Assembly (NCBI GenBank): GCA_948146395.1
Contig: OX411543.1
Coordinates: 49,328,517 to 49,392,516, forward strand
DNA: 64,000 bases
Direction of reading: 5' to 3'
Origin: Fragum whitleyi
Taxonomy: Eukaryota; Mollusca; Bivalvia; Cardiida; Cardiidae
Both the position numbers and the translations under genes were made by a program. This document shows, piece by piece, positions 24,713-39,700 of this stretch (positions are counted from its first letter, which is position 1; every line of letters begins with the position of its first letter). The notes beneath the pieces are model-generated. The model saw nothing but the letters and a program-made list of their open reading frames with translations, did no database searches and was not told the DNA's origin.

Positions 24713-27700
24713 CTGAAAGGGGAGAAAAAATGTTGAAATGTATTTGACAGATCAATAATCTTTCATGACTTTACATCAAAGCACACTAACCCTTGTCATG
24801 CTGAACCCGGAATATTCCTGCTTTAGCAGGAGCTATAGACAAACATCAGCCTGCACATATGTCCACCTGTTTCTCACTTTCAAACCAGAATCTTCATAAG
24901 ATTTAATTTTTGAAATAAAAATTGACCTACAGTTGGTACTTTCAGTACTGTTTGCCCTTTGATTTTGATGAAAATTTTTAGCCAAAATTTACTCAGCATG
25001 ACAAAGGTTAAGTTAAACAATACAAATTTAAAGAACATAAATGCATAAAAAATGCCGTCTGGGAAGTGCAAAAAGTATTGACCATGGTCAGACTGCCCGA
25101 TCTGCCAGACTGACCAGGGCCAGATCTGTTTGCAAATAACAAATTTTCTGAATTAAGAATGATTATTCCGCCTTCCTATGTATTTTTTTTCAAATTCCGC
25201 CTTCTGAACGACTTGGATCCAATCATTTTCCCAAATATATATTTTATGGAGTTCCTTGATGGTCCTTTTTTTTTTGCCTGACAGGTCACAAATAAGTGTT
25301 CAATAATTTGGAACAGTATAAAGTAGTGTAATATAATTGATTATCCTTTGACCAATAACGAAATTCAAAATTTGGCATATTGATTTCTCTTTTCCAAAAA
25401 AATACAATAAAATAATTGCTAATTCAAGCTGTAGTTAAAATGTTAAGGTTTCCTACCTAGGAAATTTTTTATCAACAACCTTATGCTTTGCAGACAAATA
25501 ATCTTTTTACCCTTCTCATGCTATTGAATGCACATTTCTGTATTCACAAAGCTTAAGCAGACAACATAGACTAAAATCAGCCTGCACAAATATGCAGTCT
25601 GATCTTAGCCATCACCTGCTTTCTACTAAAATTTTGTGGGAAACACTTCAGCCAGACTGTCCCAAAAGTTACAGAGCTAGGGATAGAGGGCTTATTTAGG
25701 ATTTTATATTAAGTTATTTCAATATTTATAGCATGTATCCAATGTTGTTGGGACTCATTGAAATTGTCTTGTTGAGATAGTTCAAATGAGGCCCCCCATA
25801 AAGGGTTTGATTGAGGAATAAAGATTTAAGCATGGCTTAATCCCCTTTTTATTTGTACCTCTGAGCAGGGTTTTAGTATCACATCAACAAAATAGGGTCC
25901 CAATGAATCAAGTTAGGCTTGTTGGGGTCTTCCTGCATCCCTTAAAACCCTGTCTCAGTTTGCAATTTGTTTGAAACAGAATTTATATTCATCAGGTTAA
26001 GGGTTAACATGCAAAAAGAGCTATGGTGTGAGCGGTTCTGAAATATTTTGAAAGTCTGCTTGTCCACAGACAACTTACAATCGCAAACTGGCTTGTCCGT
26101 ATATATAAAACTTTAACTTGTCCATTGTTTTTGGAGAGTCTGCAAAATATTGCAATCAAAATTGGTGTTGCTAAAAAAAGTAAAAGAAATAGAAATAGAC
26201 ATACTGTTGACATGGGATTACATGGAATTTCAAAAATAGCTAACTTTTTAAGAAAATATTCTTCTCTCAAGATTTTCTCACTTGTCTATGTCTATAGACC
26301 TAGCCATGAAAATCTGCTTGTCTGTGCAGCTTTATGGACAAGTTGGACAACTAAGGCAGCTCATTTCAGAACCACTGAGTGTGACATTTCCAAGAATTTC
26401 ATGTGTGCGTGATCAAAAGATGTACTGCCTAATCACCTGCACAATGACCTAAGGATATCAGCTCATAGTGAGTGGAAGGACTGAGACCTTATTTATCTAT
26501 AGAGCCCATAGCAAGGACTCTGGTCAAACTGTGCTGATGCACAGACTGACTAGAGTCCTTGCTTTGTGCAAAAGTCAAAGTTGTTGGAAAAGTCACAAAC
26601 AGGTTCAAATGGTCTAACATTGTGGAAATAAAAGGGAGTGGCTAGAGATTAATTCATGTCTGACTTACCTGATATATTTTTAGCCTGACACTCAGCCTCG
26701 TGCTCTAAACGATCAGATATTGTGACAATCATATCCAAAGAACATCTTGGGCATGTCCAGTGACGCTGCATTGTCATTGTGTATTCACCTACGGCACTGG
26801 CTGTTCCATCATCCAATAAGCTACAATAAGATGCCACATCAAATCAGGACGCAGCTTTATAAAACTTTTCACATATTCAATTCAGAATGTACTCAAATGA
26901 AAGTTGAGATTGAAGCTGTAATTCTACCATAATAAAGATATATAAAAGATAAGTGCATGAAAATGAAAGATGATATAGGTAAATTTCTATTTGTGGAATT
27001 TTTGCATTTTATAAGCTTAGATAAAACATTTATATTAGCTCAAACTTTGAGTAAATTCTCTGTTGACAACAAAAAAAGTTTTGTAATAACAGGTCAAATC
27101 TTCAATTTTGAAACGTTAATAATAATCAATAATGCATTCATTGATAAGAAGGCTGTTTTATTAGGTCACCTTCTTTAATTTTAGGCGTTTTATGTCTTTA
27201 ATTTTTTGTCCACAACCAACTTAGCAACCCAATATCAACATTAAGTCTTATTTTTTACTTAAAATCAAGACTCACAACTCTAGCTAGGATTTTGTTTAGT
27301 TAAAGGGAGATAATCCAATTGATTGTCCTAGATATTAAATTTACTTTCTTAGATCATTATTGAATATAACAAGTGCATGTCATATTGCCATGCAATACAG
27401 GAGTCCCCCATCGGATAACAAAAAATCCTTTCTTATAATATATCTCCTACTTACTAGATCTATAACTGTATACAAAATTTGAAGTTGCTAGCACATTAGG
27501 TTTTGAACAAAATGTCCCAAACAAAAATATAAGAGTAAAAACAACCAATGGCAAAAACTCCAAAAGTTTCTTGTACATGCCACTTGTCCTCAATGAGATC
27601 TATAAGTGTACCAAGTTTGAAGTTGCTAGCACTGATGGCTCAGGAGATATGGTCCGGACAAAAATGTCAGGATAAAAAACAACAACTGACAATAACTAAA

Positions 27701-30700
27701 AAAGTGGATGTGGCAGAGTAACAGTTTTTGTGCATTACACTTCTTCTCAATGAGATCTACCAGTGTACAAAGTTTGAAGTTGCTAGGGCTTATGGTTTAG
27801 GAGATAAGTACAGGACAAAAATGTAAGGATAGAAACAACAAAGGGCAATAACTCAAAAAAAGAACATGGCAGAGTGACAGTTCTTGTACATGACACTTGT
27901 CCTCAATGATATCTATTAGTGTAGCAAGTTTGAAGTTTCTAGCACTTATGGTTTAGAATATATGTTCTGGAACAAAAATGTAAAGGTAAAAACAACAAAG
28001 GGCAATAACTCAAAAAGTGGGTGTGGCAGAGTAACAGTTCTTGAACATGACACTTCTCCTCAATGAGATCTATACGTGTACAAAGTTTAGAGTTGCTAGC
28101 ACTTATAATTTAGGAGATATGATCCGACAAGAATGTAAGACTAAAAACTAGAAAGCCATGAATGGCTTGAGTCGCTCCACAGGCTTGAAATTCTTGTAAT
28201 AGAAAATCTAAGTTTTGACTAGATTTTTAGATATTTTGGGTTCTACGGATGTTGAAATGATTTTCAAAGTTTCAACAATTTAGCAGAAAGAGAAACGACC
28301 TATGCCAATAAAAAACATATTTTTCATCCAATGACAATATATTTTAGCTGCATGATAATGGGTCACCCAAGGCTCATACTAAAGAAGTTTGATTGAAATC
28401 CATCAATTAAATTCTAAGAAAATGATTTTCAAAGTTTCCACTATATAACATATAGCGAAATGACCTCCACCCATAAAATACAAATTTTTCATCCGATCAC
28501 AATAATTTTTGGTAGACTGATAAAGGGTCACTCAAGAATCATTCCAGTGAAATTTCATTGATATCCATCAATTTCATCCTGAGAAAATGATTTTCAAAGT
28601 TTCCACTATATAACATATAGAGAAATGACCTCCGCCCATAATATACATATTTTTCATCAGATCACAATAACTTTTTGTAGACTGATAAAGGGTCACCAAA
28701 GGATCATTCATGTTAAATTTGGTTGATATCTTTCAGTTGGATTCTGAGAAAATGATTTTGAAAGTTTCTACTATATAACATATAGAGAAATGACCTCCGC
28801 CCATAAAATATATATTTTTCATCGGATCACAATAATTTTTGGTAGACTGATAAAGAGTCACCAAAGGATCATTCATGTGAAATTTAATTGGTATCCTTCA
28901 ATTAGAACCTGAGAAAAGTCACTTTTTACCATATTTGGAAATTAGTCACGCCCATTAAATCCATGTTTTTCATTGGATCAAAATTTTTTGAACAACTTTG
29001 AAAGAGAGTCACCCAAGGATCATTCCTGTGAAGTTTGGTTGAAATTCATCCAGTAATTTCTGAGGAGAAGATTTTTAAAGAAAAAGTTTACGACCGGACG
29101 CACGGACGCACGTACGGACCGACGCACGACGGACACAACGCCATGACAATAGCCCCAGTGGCTTTCAGCCAGTGGAGCTAACAACAAAGGGCAATAACTC
29201 AAAAAGTGGACATGGCAGAGAAATGGTTCTTGTACATAACACTTGTCCTCGATAAGATCTATCAGTGTACAAAGTTTGAAGTTGCAAGCACTTATGGCTT
29301 AGGATATATGATCTGGACAAAAATGTAAGGGTAAAAACAACAAAGGGCAATTACTCAAAAAGTGGGAGTGGCAGAATAACAGTTTGCCCTATTCATTAAG
29401 ATGTTTGCCTGTTTTGCACTAAGTTAGAAATATCCCCTTAGAAGTATTGATGAGATTTAAGGACTTTTATAATTCATGGAAGTTTGAAACTAAAAACCTA
29501 ATCTCAATTTGATAAGGGTTTTGGCTTCATACTTCCATAAAATTGAGAAAAGAAAAATCTCTATTTCTTATTACCATTTTTTTTCAAGCAAATAAAGATT
29601 GATATTTTTTTCCCAATTTCGAGAAATCTGTTATGGAACTTTTTGTGTAAAACATACAAATATAAGTAAGCAGCATGTTCAAATTTTGTTAATGATGATA
29701 TGCATCTTAATTTTAGTAATAAAGGTAGTTGACCTGTAAAAGTTTCGGAACATTTTGGAATTCAATTGGAATTCATGATCTTTCATGATGTGGACTGAGG
29801 TTTCCTAATGAAATCATTAGGAAACCTTGGTTAACATTGTTAAAGTTCATGACTTTCAAAACGTTGTAGAACCTTTACAGGTCCACTACCTTAAAGCCAA
29901 AAATCAAATAACTTATCTTTAAATTGAATAAGTTTGTCTTACCATCCATGTGTAAGAAAGTCTGTAATCTGAAGACCTCCTTTGATTGGATGAGGCTTTG
30001 ATGACTCAGTTAATAAAGGCTTGGTTCCTTCACCTACTGTAGAAATTCAAATTGTTAGGCTACCATTAAATATTGGACTGGTCTAAATCGACAACATCTG
30101 GATATGGACATACATTAAAAAACAAGCTATATTGTGTAGAAATATCAATTCAGAACCAGCTTAAATGGAGAAGATATGCATCAGATACAAAAGAAATAGA
30201 AGAACTATCAAGTTTAAATTACTTGCTACATTGTGTGTAAAATTTCACTTCAGGAAATACAATAGTAATTTAATGACATTTACATGTTAAAGGGGAGATA
30301 ATTCAGCAACAAATGATATTAGGGGCTTCAAAACTGCAGGTGCACAACTTCATATGCAGATACATGTTATGTATAAAATTCAAATATGTAGCTGTAATGG
30401 TTTCTGTGAAAACTTCCGGACAAAAAAAGCCATATTTTTCAAAGGGAATCTATTTATATTATGCATTTGTGTAATGTGTGTATGGTAGTTATGTCCATGA
30501 GAAGGTTAAAGAGGGGAAAAATAAAAATTTAATCTAAATTACATTCTCTGTCTGGGCCAAGATAGACGTTTTTCATTTCTGCAGGTAAAACACGCCGCAA
30601 GGTATATCTGACGTCGCTGCTTAGAAACTCTGACAACTTTTCAGCAAGTATTCTCTCCAACTTTCGTGCTCTGGGTGTGACTTTTCTCTCTGACTCAGCA

Positions 30701-33700
30701 GCCAGAAATGTGTCTACAACAGAAATGAAACCTATGGTTATCTGGTTACATTAAATTGCTGATTGATTTATTTTTTAACACTTTCCTGTTTTACAAAATT
30801 TTGGACCTGTCCAAATTCAAAGGTTTTGCAGACGAAAATTAAAAGTGGTTTTAATTTGAAAAATAACCATTCAGTAGGGTAGAAAATAGTGTGGAAAAAG
30901 AAGAAATTGCATGTCAGAAGCAATTTCTTCTTTTTTCACAATGTTTTCTCAATCATAAAATCACAGGCACGTAAAAAGCAGGGATTAAACAGCAAAGGGT
31001 TAAACAAAGCTTTCACAGATTTCTTATGTCCCAAAACACTTTTTTTTTAACAAAAAAAAAACCTAATAATTAACCTGATCTGATTTAATGTCATTGACAT
31101 AAAAAATGGGGTATTAGTGAGAGATATATAGCCGCGGCAATAGCGCAGTTGGTAGCGCGCCAGACTTCTAATCCAGGGGTCTATATTCGCACGGGTTCAA
31201 TCCCCGGCCGCGGCACTTATCCTTTCTGACATTTGTCTTCCACCAATGGGTAGATAATCGTAAACCTATGTGGAATAGCAACTGGAGGCTAGGAAAGGGA
31301 TGAGGTGGTAGTACTGGTGTGAGAAGTACCAGGAATCCATCGTTAGGTGCTCCAGTTGTCGCGATATAACTGAGAGATTGTTGAAAGCGACCTAAAACCC
31401 CATTTCAAATCAAACATCAGTGAGAGAATTTTTCATGCCAAATTTGACAATTGTATCTTAGATACTTTTGAAGTTATGAAACGGTGTATATATTCCCTGT
31501 ACTATAACATAACTTAGTCTTCAATGACAAGCAAATCACAAAAGGGCGCCAAATTTATGTCAACAAGGTTAAATATATCATGTCACTATGACATAAAATA
31601 TAGAGACTTGACATGATTTTTGTATAACTTTTATATACAATGCAGATGAGGCTACTTCATGTCTTAATGTTGTTGTAATTTTATGGACCTGTTGTGGAAA
31701 CAGGCTACAGGAAATGTGATCTAATGTAATTTGAAATATATCACTAGAAATTACAAATGGTATTTCCTTATTGATTGAAAGCCTCAAAAATTAAATACAA
31801 CATAAGAATGCTGAATAATTTCAGACTTATCAGTACAAGTCAGCAAGTCCCAACTTAGATGGTGAAATAATTTAATTCTAGTTGAGTCCATTAATGTTCT
31901 TGTGTTTTGATTGGACGAAAAGTAAGTTTTATTCCCTGATGAAAACAATTTTGAGTACACAGCTGTTTTTTAAGCTTCCATCAAAAATAGTCCCTTAAGA
32001 AATCTATTTCTTATCTGAAAAAAGCTTCTCATTTTTGCTTCATGATATTGAATTACAAGATATGAAGATAATAATTGTTGATTTCAATGAAAACAACAAG
32101 TACTCTCTTCATCTCTTAATTGAATCCTTCTTTTAAAGAGATATTCATAACTTACCGTAAACGGGGTAATTTTGGCGGTGGTTTTATTTTGGCTATATTG
32201 GCAGTCAAGCTAAGATGTGCCAAAATCAATCCACCGCCAATATTTGTCATTACATGAGAAATTTCTAATGATGGATATGAAATCTTGCGTGATATACATT
32301 TTAGTCAATGTTAATTAACTTTAAAACAAAGATATGCAGACCATACTTATTCAAATTGGAATCAGAAAATCTGCTGAAAGCATTGACATTTCAAGGGGTC
32401 AGCGCAATACAATTGTAAGTGCCTATAAATTTTAGGCACTTACAATAGAATTGCACTTAGCTCTTAATTTCAAGATTCCAGATCCAAGTTGGTCGATACA
32501 TTATAATGAAAATCACAGCGAAAAGGTGTTTTATTTTGGCGTTATAGTAAGATGCGCCAAAATAAGACACTGCCAATAAATCGTAACCAAAAAAAAGCCA
32601 AATGTGGACACCGCCAATATAAAGCCGTTTACAGTATTTGATTTCATACCTTCAAGTCTTAGCTTCAGTAAATTCTGCCATGTTGCTCTGAGGTGAATTA
32701 CACAGGACATGATCTCCTGGGCTTCCTCCTCATTGGGTATACAGATCTCAATCCATCCATCACAGATCAATCTGGGTACATGAAAACAGAAAGAGGCTTA
32801 AGGCTTTCTACCAACAACTAACAACACTGGTCATTGGAAAGCAATGCTTGACTCTTCTTGTATTGGGTAGCGACAGCAAAACACTAATGACATTAATTTT
32901 GACAAAACTCCATTAGATAGATTTAATATAGGATTGATTAATTGATAATTTGATTGAATGGAGTTTAACACCACTTTCAACATTTTTTCAGTTATATCTT
33001 GGCAGCTGGAGCACCTAACAATGGTTGCCTGGTTTTATTCTCACCAGTACAACCACCATACCTTTTCCTAGCCTCCAGCTGCTATCTCACATAGGCCTTT
33101 GATTATCAACCCATTGGTGAGAGACAAAAAGTCGGAAAGAGTGAGTACCACTATTGGAGATCGAACCAGGACCTCTAGATTGACGGTCTGACACGCTACC
33201 AACTGGGCTATGACGGTGGCTAGATATAATATAGGAGCAAAAATATCTGATATCTGTATGTAAAACCTAAAACCAAGAGGTTCTATGCCTTAAAAGGTAC
33301 AAATTTTACTCAAATGGATGTCAGAGTAATGAATCTCATTCTGAACACCACTCGGCCAATCTCACGATCAACCTCTGATGTACATAGACAGACTATTATT
33401 TAAAAATACGGGAAATCCTTGGAAAAGCTCAATGATGTCAGTTAAAATTGCGTTAGCCCTTGAAACTTTAAGTGAAAACATTTGACGTCGTCAATGCTAC
33501 TTGTTTAAGTCACTGACGGGAAACCATTGCATCCTTATATGAATATCTTTAGATTCTTAAATAACGGCCGAAAAATCTTAATTTTTGAGAATGATTCGTC
33601 ATTCTCAAAAATTAAGATTTTTCAGCCGTTATTTACTGTTAAAGATAAAAATCTACAGTGCTAATTTTTCTTACACTGTTTCTGCCTAACAAAATGCACA

Positions 33701-36700
33701 ATTTGTTGCATACCCATCTGCCTCACATACATCCGAGGTCTGTTGCTGTTTACGGAAATGGCCGAGTGATGTTCCGAATGTAATGAATCTCTGGCTAGGG
33801 TATATGATATAGTTCTCACAGAAGATATGCGATGTAACAAGATGAGTTTGAACAGTGACATTCCAATTACATTTGTATATGATCTTTGATGTAAAGCTTT
33901 CACTAAGAATTTCTAAAACCAAATAGGGTCAAGACTTCAACTAAAACGAATGTCATAGTAATGAATTTTAATGGATGATATAATCATATAATAATAATAA
34001 TAATATGATATGAGACATTTGTAAATAAAACTTTGACAAAGTCCAGATAGAGTGAAAGTTTACCGAAATGATTAACACAGTAATCAATTCTTGCCTTGAG
34101 AATGACATAATGGTCATCAAAGAATGTACAATGCTTAAAACCAAAAGCTTTTAGTTATCAAGAACCAAGAGGCCTATGGTGTGGGCCTGAGAAGCCCAAC
34201 TGATTGCCATAAAAAGCCAATGGTGTCTAGGTATGTACAAAAAAGGACAAACAGGTTTTAATCACAATTTCCCTTCAAAGTAAACACATATACCGCTATA
34301 TTCAAAATCTTATTACAACTTAACTGGGTCATTTTTACCAGTTTGGCTCATCTTTTTTCCAAAAACAATCAAGTAGAAAGCAAACGGTATAGGATAGGAT
34401 CAGACTGCACTATTTGCCAAAATTTTGTATACCGCAGAAATATATCATGCACCTGATGGCAAGTAATAAAATTCTAGACATTTTTTCAATGATTTAATTC
34501 TAGTTGTGTTCAACAAGATTCATAGATTCTGATTGGCTGAAAAATTGATTTCATTACTCAATGAAAGCAATTTTGTTTACGCAGCTTTTTTGTAAGCTTC
34601 CATGTAAAGCAGTCCCATAAACAATTCATGTATATGAGGGTAAATCTTTGCATTTTTGCTTCAAATGATTAAATTATAAGATATGAAGAAAGTATTTGTT
34701 GATTTCATGGTGGTATGAACCTAAAAACCTAATCACACTCATGTTTGAATAGTGTGATCAGGTTTTAGATTCATCCCCCCATGAAATCAACAAATACTCT
34801 CTTCTTCTCTTAAATGAATTGACAGAACTGAACTCAGTTTGTTACCTACCTTGTGCAGTTAGAATTACTATCAATACAGTTGGAGAATAATGTTACAGTT
34901 TGTAGGGCAGGAACTCTCATATTGTTGACTAGGTATGGTTTGTTTGTCTCTAATATAGACCTGAAGATTCAACATTAAAGAGTTATAAGGTCATAAAGGA
35001 AAACATTGTGAGGAGTAAGTGAAAAACTATTGTAAGTACCTATAAATATGTAGGCACTTTCATTAGTGCTTCATTGACCCCTTGATTTATGCAGTCTGAT
35101 CTTAGTTCACACTGCCTGTTTCAGAAAAACAGAGTTGTTTGAAATATCGAAAGAATGGGCAATAAATTTTAAAAGAATTTAAATTTTCATTAGGTTAAGG
35201 AATAAATCAAATTCAACTAAACTGTCCAAAAGCAGACTAATACGCCCTACAAGTGCTTATCAATAATTAAAAACAACATTCCATCTAAGAGACCATTACT
35301 CTGTCAAAAGACAATGGATTGTAACCAATTTTCACTTGCACATCTCTGCTTGAGACTGATCACATCTATTAAGTTTGAGTGAAATCCGCCCATTAGTTGC
35401 TGAGAAATTGAGCGGACATGAAAAAGCTACAGACAGATGAACCAACAGACAAGACAGTCTAATCAACAAGCTGACTCCTATAACCCCCTCAAACATAGTT
35501 TCTTTCTTTTTTTCTTTCTTTTTTTTTTTTTTTTGGGGGGGGGGGGGTATAATGAGAGTATAATAATGAATGTACTCACACAAAGGTGATGAGTTCATGT
35601 TTATTAGAGAGCTGCCCCTTGAGATCCCTGGGATCATGTTTACCATTCTCTGTATCTTGTGCTGGATGTAATAACTCTGGTTTGTATGCAAATATACCAG
35701 TAGGGTGGAGTAGGATGAATGGCTTGTGCTGAAATTACATCAAAATGTGAAATTAAATTCAAAATAGTCAGAATACATGTACCTACTCTGCATTCAGGAT
35801 GACAAAACTGTGCAAACTGTTTGCAAATTATACCCACACATACACATGAAAAGCAGGGTATAATTTGAGCCTGTGCTTTACATTTCCAACAATTCGAAAT
35901 GTTTGTTAGGACTAAACATTGAGCTGCATAGACAGCCAAATACTGTAAATATAAAAATACCTGGTTGTCTACATATACTTTGAGACCTTATCTATCCACG
36001 AAACGCATAGTGAAGATTCTGGCCAGACTGTGCGGGTGCACAGGCTGGTCAGAGTCTTTACTTTGCGCATATTGGAAATTGTTGGAAATGTCCCGCACAG
36101 GCTCATTTGTAAACAGTTTGCCTTTTTTTTATCCTGACAGAAACTTAGAACTGGTGTCACCTTTTTTCCTTAATCATGTTCAGAATTATCTCCTATAGAT
36201 ATAGGAAGGTCTTTGAAATTAAGGTAGTAGACCCATAATAGTTCCCCAATATTTTGGACCACATATTCACATTTCACATTGTTAACCGAGGTTTCCTAAT
36301 GAAAATCATTAGGAAACCCTGGTTATCACTGTTAAAGTTCATTACTTCTGAGATGTTGCAAAACTATTACGGCTCCACTACCTTAAAGTTAAAAGAAGAG
36401 CCGTTCTTTAGCAATCAATCCAGATGACTTCATGTCCCTCAAAAAGAGGAAGAGAAAAACCTCACTTAAGTTAGTGGGCTCGTCATAGTTCTGCAACGTT
36501 TCAGAGTGCATGAACTTTAACAGTGTCCACTTAGGTTTCCTAATGATTTCAATTGGAAATCTCGATTAACATTGTGAAAGATCATGCATTCTGAAATGTT
36601 GCAGAATTATTACTGGTCCACTACCTTAAATTGGGACTCGAGTTAAAATTTGAACAACAAAACCAAAAAAAAATGCTTTTGTCATCTTGTAATTGGTTTA

Positions 36701-39700
36701 GAATATTATCTCAGACTGAATCATTTATAAGACAAGATTATCTCTGATGGATGTTTCAGAAGACTAGGAGAGCTATGTGAGAAATAGAGGATATTGAATG
36801 AGTGGTCATGGAATACTGAATTTATTAAACGAGTCATCTATAAACAGATAAAAACGAGGCTTTGCTGTGTTTTTATCTGTTTATAGACGACGAGTTTAAT
36901 AAATTCTGTATTTCATGAGTACAAATTTTATATTCTATTTATAATATTACCCCAATTTTGCAAAAAATCGTCAAAATTCTTGAAATTCAACATTTCAATT
37001 TTCCGCGAAACTTATAACGCTGCTTGAAACTGACGTCACAATATATACATTATGACGCCATTTTCGCAGTTACAAAATAGCGTTGCTATAAGCTCTGAGC
37101 TCATTTGCATAGTTATTCCACTAGAGTAATAACACCCATGTAATATCAAAAATATTCAACGGGGTTATTTCACTTCTGGGACGTAGGTCATATTATAAAT
37201 CAGGATGTTCCTACCTTTGTATGGAAAGCTTGTTCAGAACTAGATTTAAATGAGTTACAATCATCAGCTATGGCCACTTGAGGGTACAGTCCACTGCATA
37301 AGATTATCTTCAGCAGATTTACATCTCGTCTAGTAAAGTTTCGACTTTGATTAGCTGTTTCCTGAAAAGGAAGAAAACATGCGTAATTGACGTTGACTAG
37401 CCCTGTATTTGGTATATCTACACATTTTCACACATTCTCTCTTTTTGACCAAGAAAAGAGATCTTGTTGAAATGGAGATTGCTTTTTGGAAGCTATTTCT
37501 GCAATTCTCTTAATATCCATAGGCCAAAAGAAGAGTTTCACTTACTTTATGATGTCCTATTTATACCAAGTTGTTCCATGAAAAGCTGATTTTCAAAAGC
37601 AGGACAGATACAAGTACGATCATAACCTAATTATTTGTTTATATCATCATTTAAAGAAAATTTGAAAAAAATCCTTTACTTATTTGCCTGACATATACAG
37701 GAAGAACAGGAAGTGGGCAACACATTTATACACAAAACAAGAGGGATTATAGAGGTAGCAGTCTAGAACAATCTAACCACCAAATAAGTAAGTTATTTTG
37801 AAGTTCTTTCATCGAAATAAATTATGTAAAAGTTATAACAGAGCAGATATGACTTCCGATTTCAGTGATGAGATTACTTCCAGAAATTATTAAGTTCCTT
37901 TCTTGTAATTGTTGTAGATTATGTGAAAGTCTAAACTCTTAATCTTTAATGTTTGAATCTTTATTACTCTAAGAAAGTTTGAAGTTCCTTACTTGTAATT
38001 GTTGTAGATTATGTGAAAGTCTTACATCTAAATCGTTAATGTTTGAATCTTTATTACGCCAAGATAGTTTGAAGTTTTTTACTTGTAATTGTTGTAGATT
38101 ATGTGAAAGTCTTTGCTCTAAATCTTTTATATTTGAATCTTTATCACTCAACAAAAATTTAAGTTCCTTACTTATTACTGTTGTAGACTATGTATAAGTC
38201 TAAGCTCTTTATCTCTAATATCTGAATCTTTAACAAAGATTTAGAGTTTAGACGCCAGACAGTTTAAAGTTCCTTACTTGCAACTGTTGTAGATTATGTG
38301 AAAGTCTGAATTCTAAATCTTTAATATCTGAATCTTTGTCATCTTCTTCACCATCACTGATTGTAAACTCCTAGATTTGATAAACATGAAACATTTTGAT
38401 TAAACATGTAGGTACGAATGAGAAGAGTTACAGGTATTCCTACTACCACCTTACTAACCTCTTACTGGTACACTCTTTTGTCTTATTTGGTTCAGAAATA
38501 CTAAATGCATTGTAGTTTTATCATTTTTTGTATGAATATATCTAATTTGATATTGCATTTCTATTAGCCATGTGCTCAAAATGATTCAAGAACTAGTACC
38601 TTACTTTCACATTGCTTACTTATTCTAAGTCTACATAATAACTTTGAAGCTCTCCCATGATTTCAAGATGAAAACAATCTTAAATTGTCTAAAAAAAACC
38701 AACAAGAGGCATAAGAGGGTCTGTATTGCTACACTAGCTTTAACATCTACAGATTTTCATTAAACAAAGCTTACTTTGACTGAAAACAACACTTTGAAGT
38801 CTCCTTAGAACTATTTTGTTATGATATACAGGGTCTGACCCACATTGCATCAAAATACTCATTCATCATTATTTTGCATACTCTTCACACATCTTATGTA
38901 ACAAACATAACGGTGATTAAAATAAGAAGATCATTAGCTCCACTGGCTGAAAGCCACTGGGGCTATTGTCATGGCGTTGTGTCCGTCGTGCGTCCGTCCG
39001 TCCGTGCGTGCGGTCGTAAACTTTTTCTTTAAAAATCTTCTCCTCAGAAACTACTGGATGGATTTCAACCAAACTTCACAGAAATGATCCTTGGGTGACC
39101 CTCTTTCAAAGTTGTTCAAGAAATTTTGATCCAATGAAAAACATGGATTTAATGGGCGTGGCTAATTTCCAAATATGGTAAAAAGTGACTTTTCTCAGGT
39201 CCTAATTGATGGATACCAATTAGATTTTACATAAATGATCCTTGGATGACCTTTTATCAGTCTACCAAAAATTATTGTGATCGGATGAAAAATATGTATT
39301 TTATGGGCGGAGGTCATTTCTCTATATGTTATATAGTGGAAACTTTGAAAATCATTTTCTCAGAATCTAACTGATAGATATCAACCAAATTTTACATGAA
39401 TGATTCTTGGGTGACCCTTTATCAGTCTACCAAGAATTATTGTGATCGGATGAAAAATATGTATTTTATGGGTCGAGGTCATTTCTCTATATATTATATA
39501 GTGGAAAATTTGAAAATCATTTTCTCAGAATCTAACTGATATATATCAACGAAATTTTACATGAATGATCCTAGGGTGCCTTTTTATCAGTCTACCAAAA
39601 ATTTTTGTGATTGGATGAAAAATATGCATTTTATGGGTGGAGGTCATTTCTCTATATGTTATATAGTAGAAACTTTGAAAATCATTTTCTCAGAATCTAA

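Noticed and set aside
31131..31217. tRNA-Arg-like gene
   Set aside because: Extra bases in the variable region and direct continuation into the SINE body mark it as a SINE head.
37969..38154. Small open frame with repeated [14 protein letters not shown] motif as a separate gene
   Set aside because: It is the exon-18-derived minisatellite read through; it lacks its own acceptor and its motif is DHX34's.
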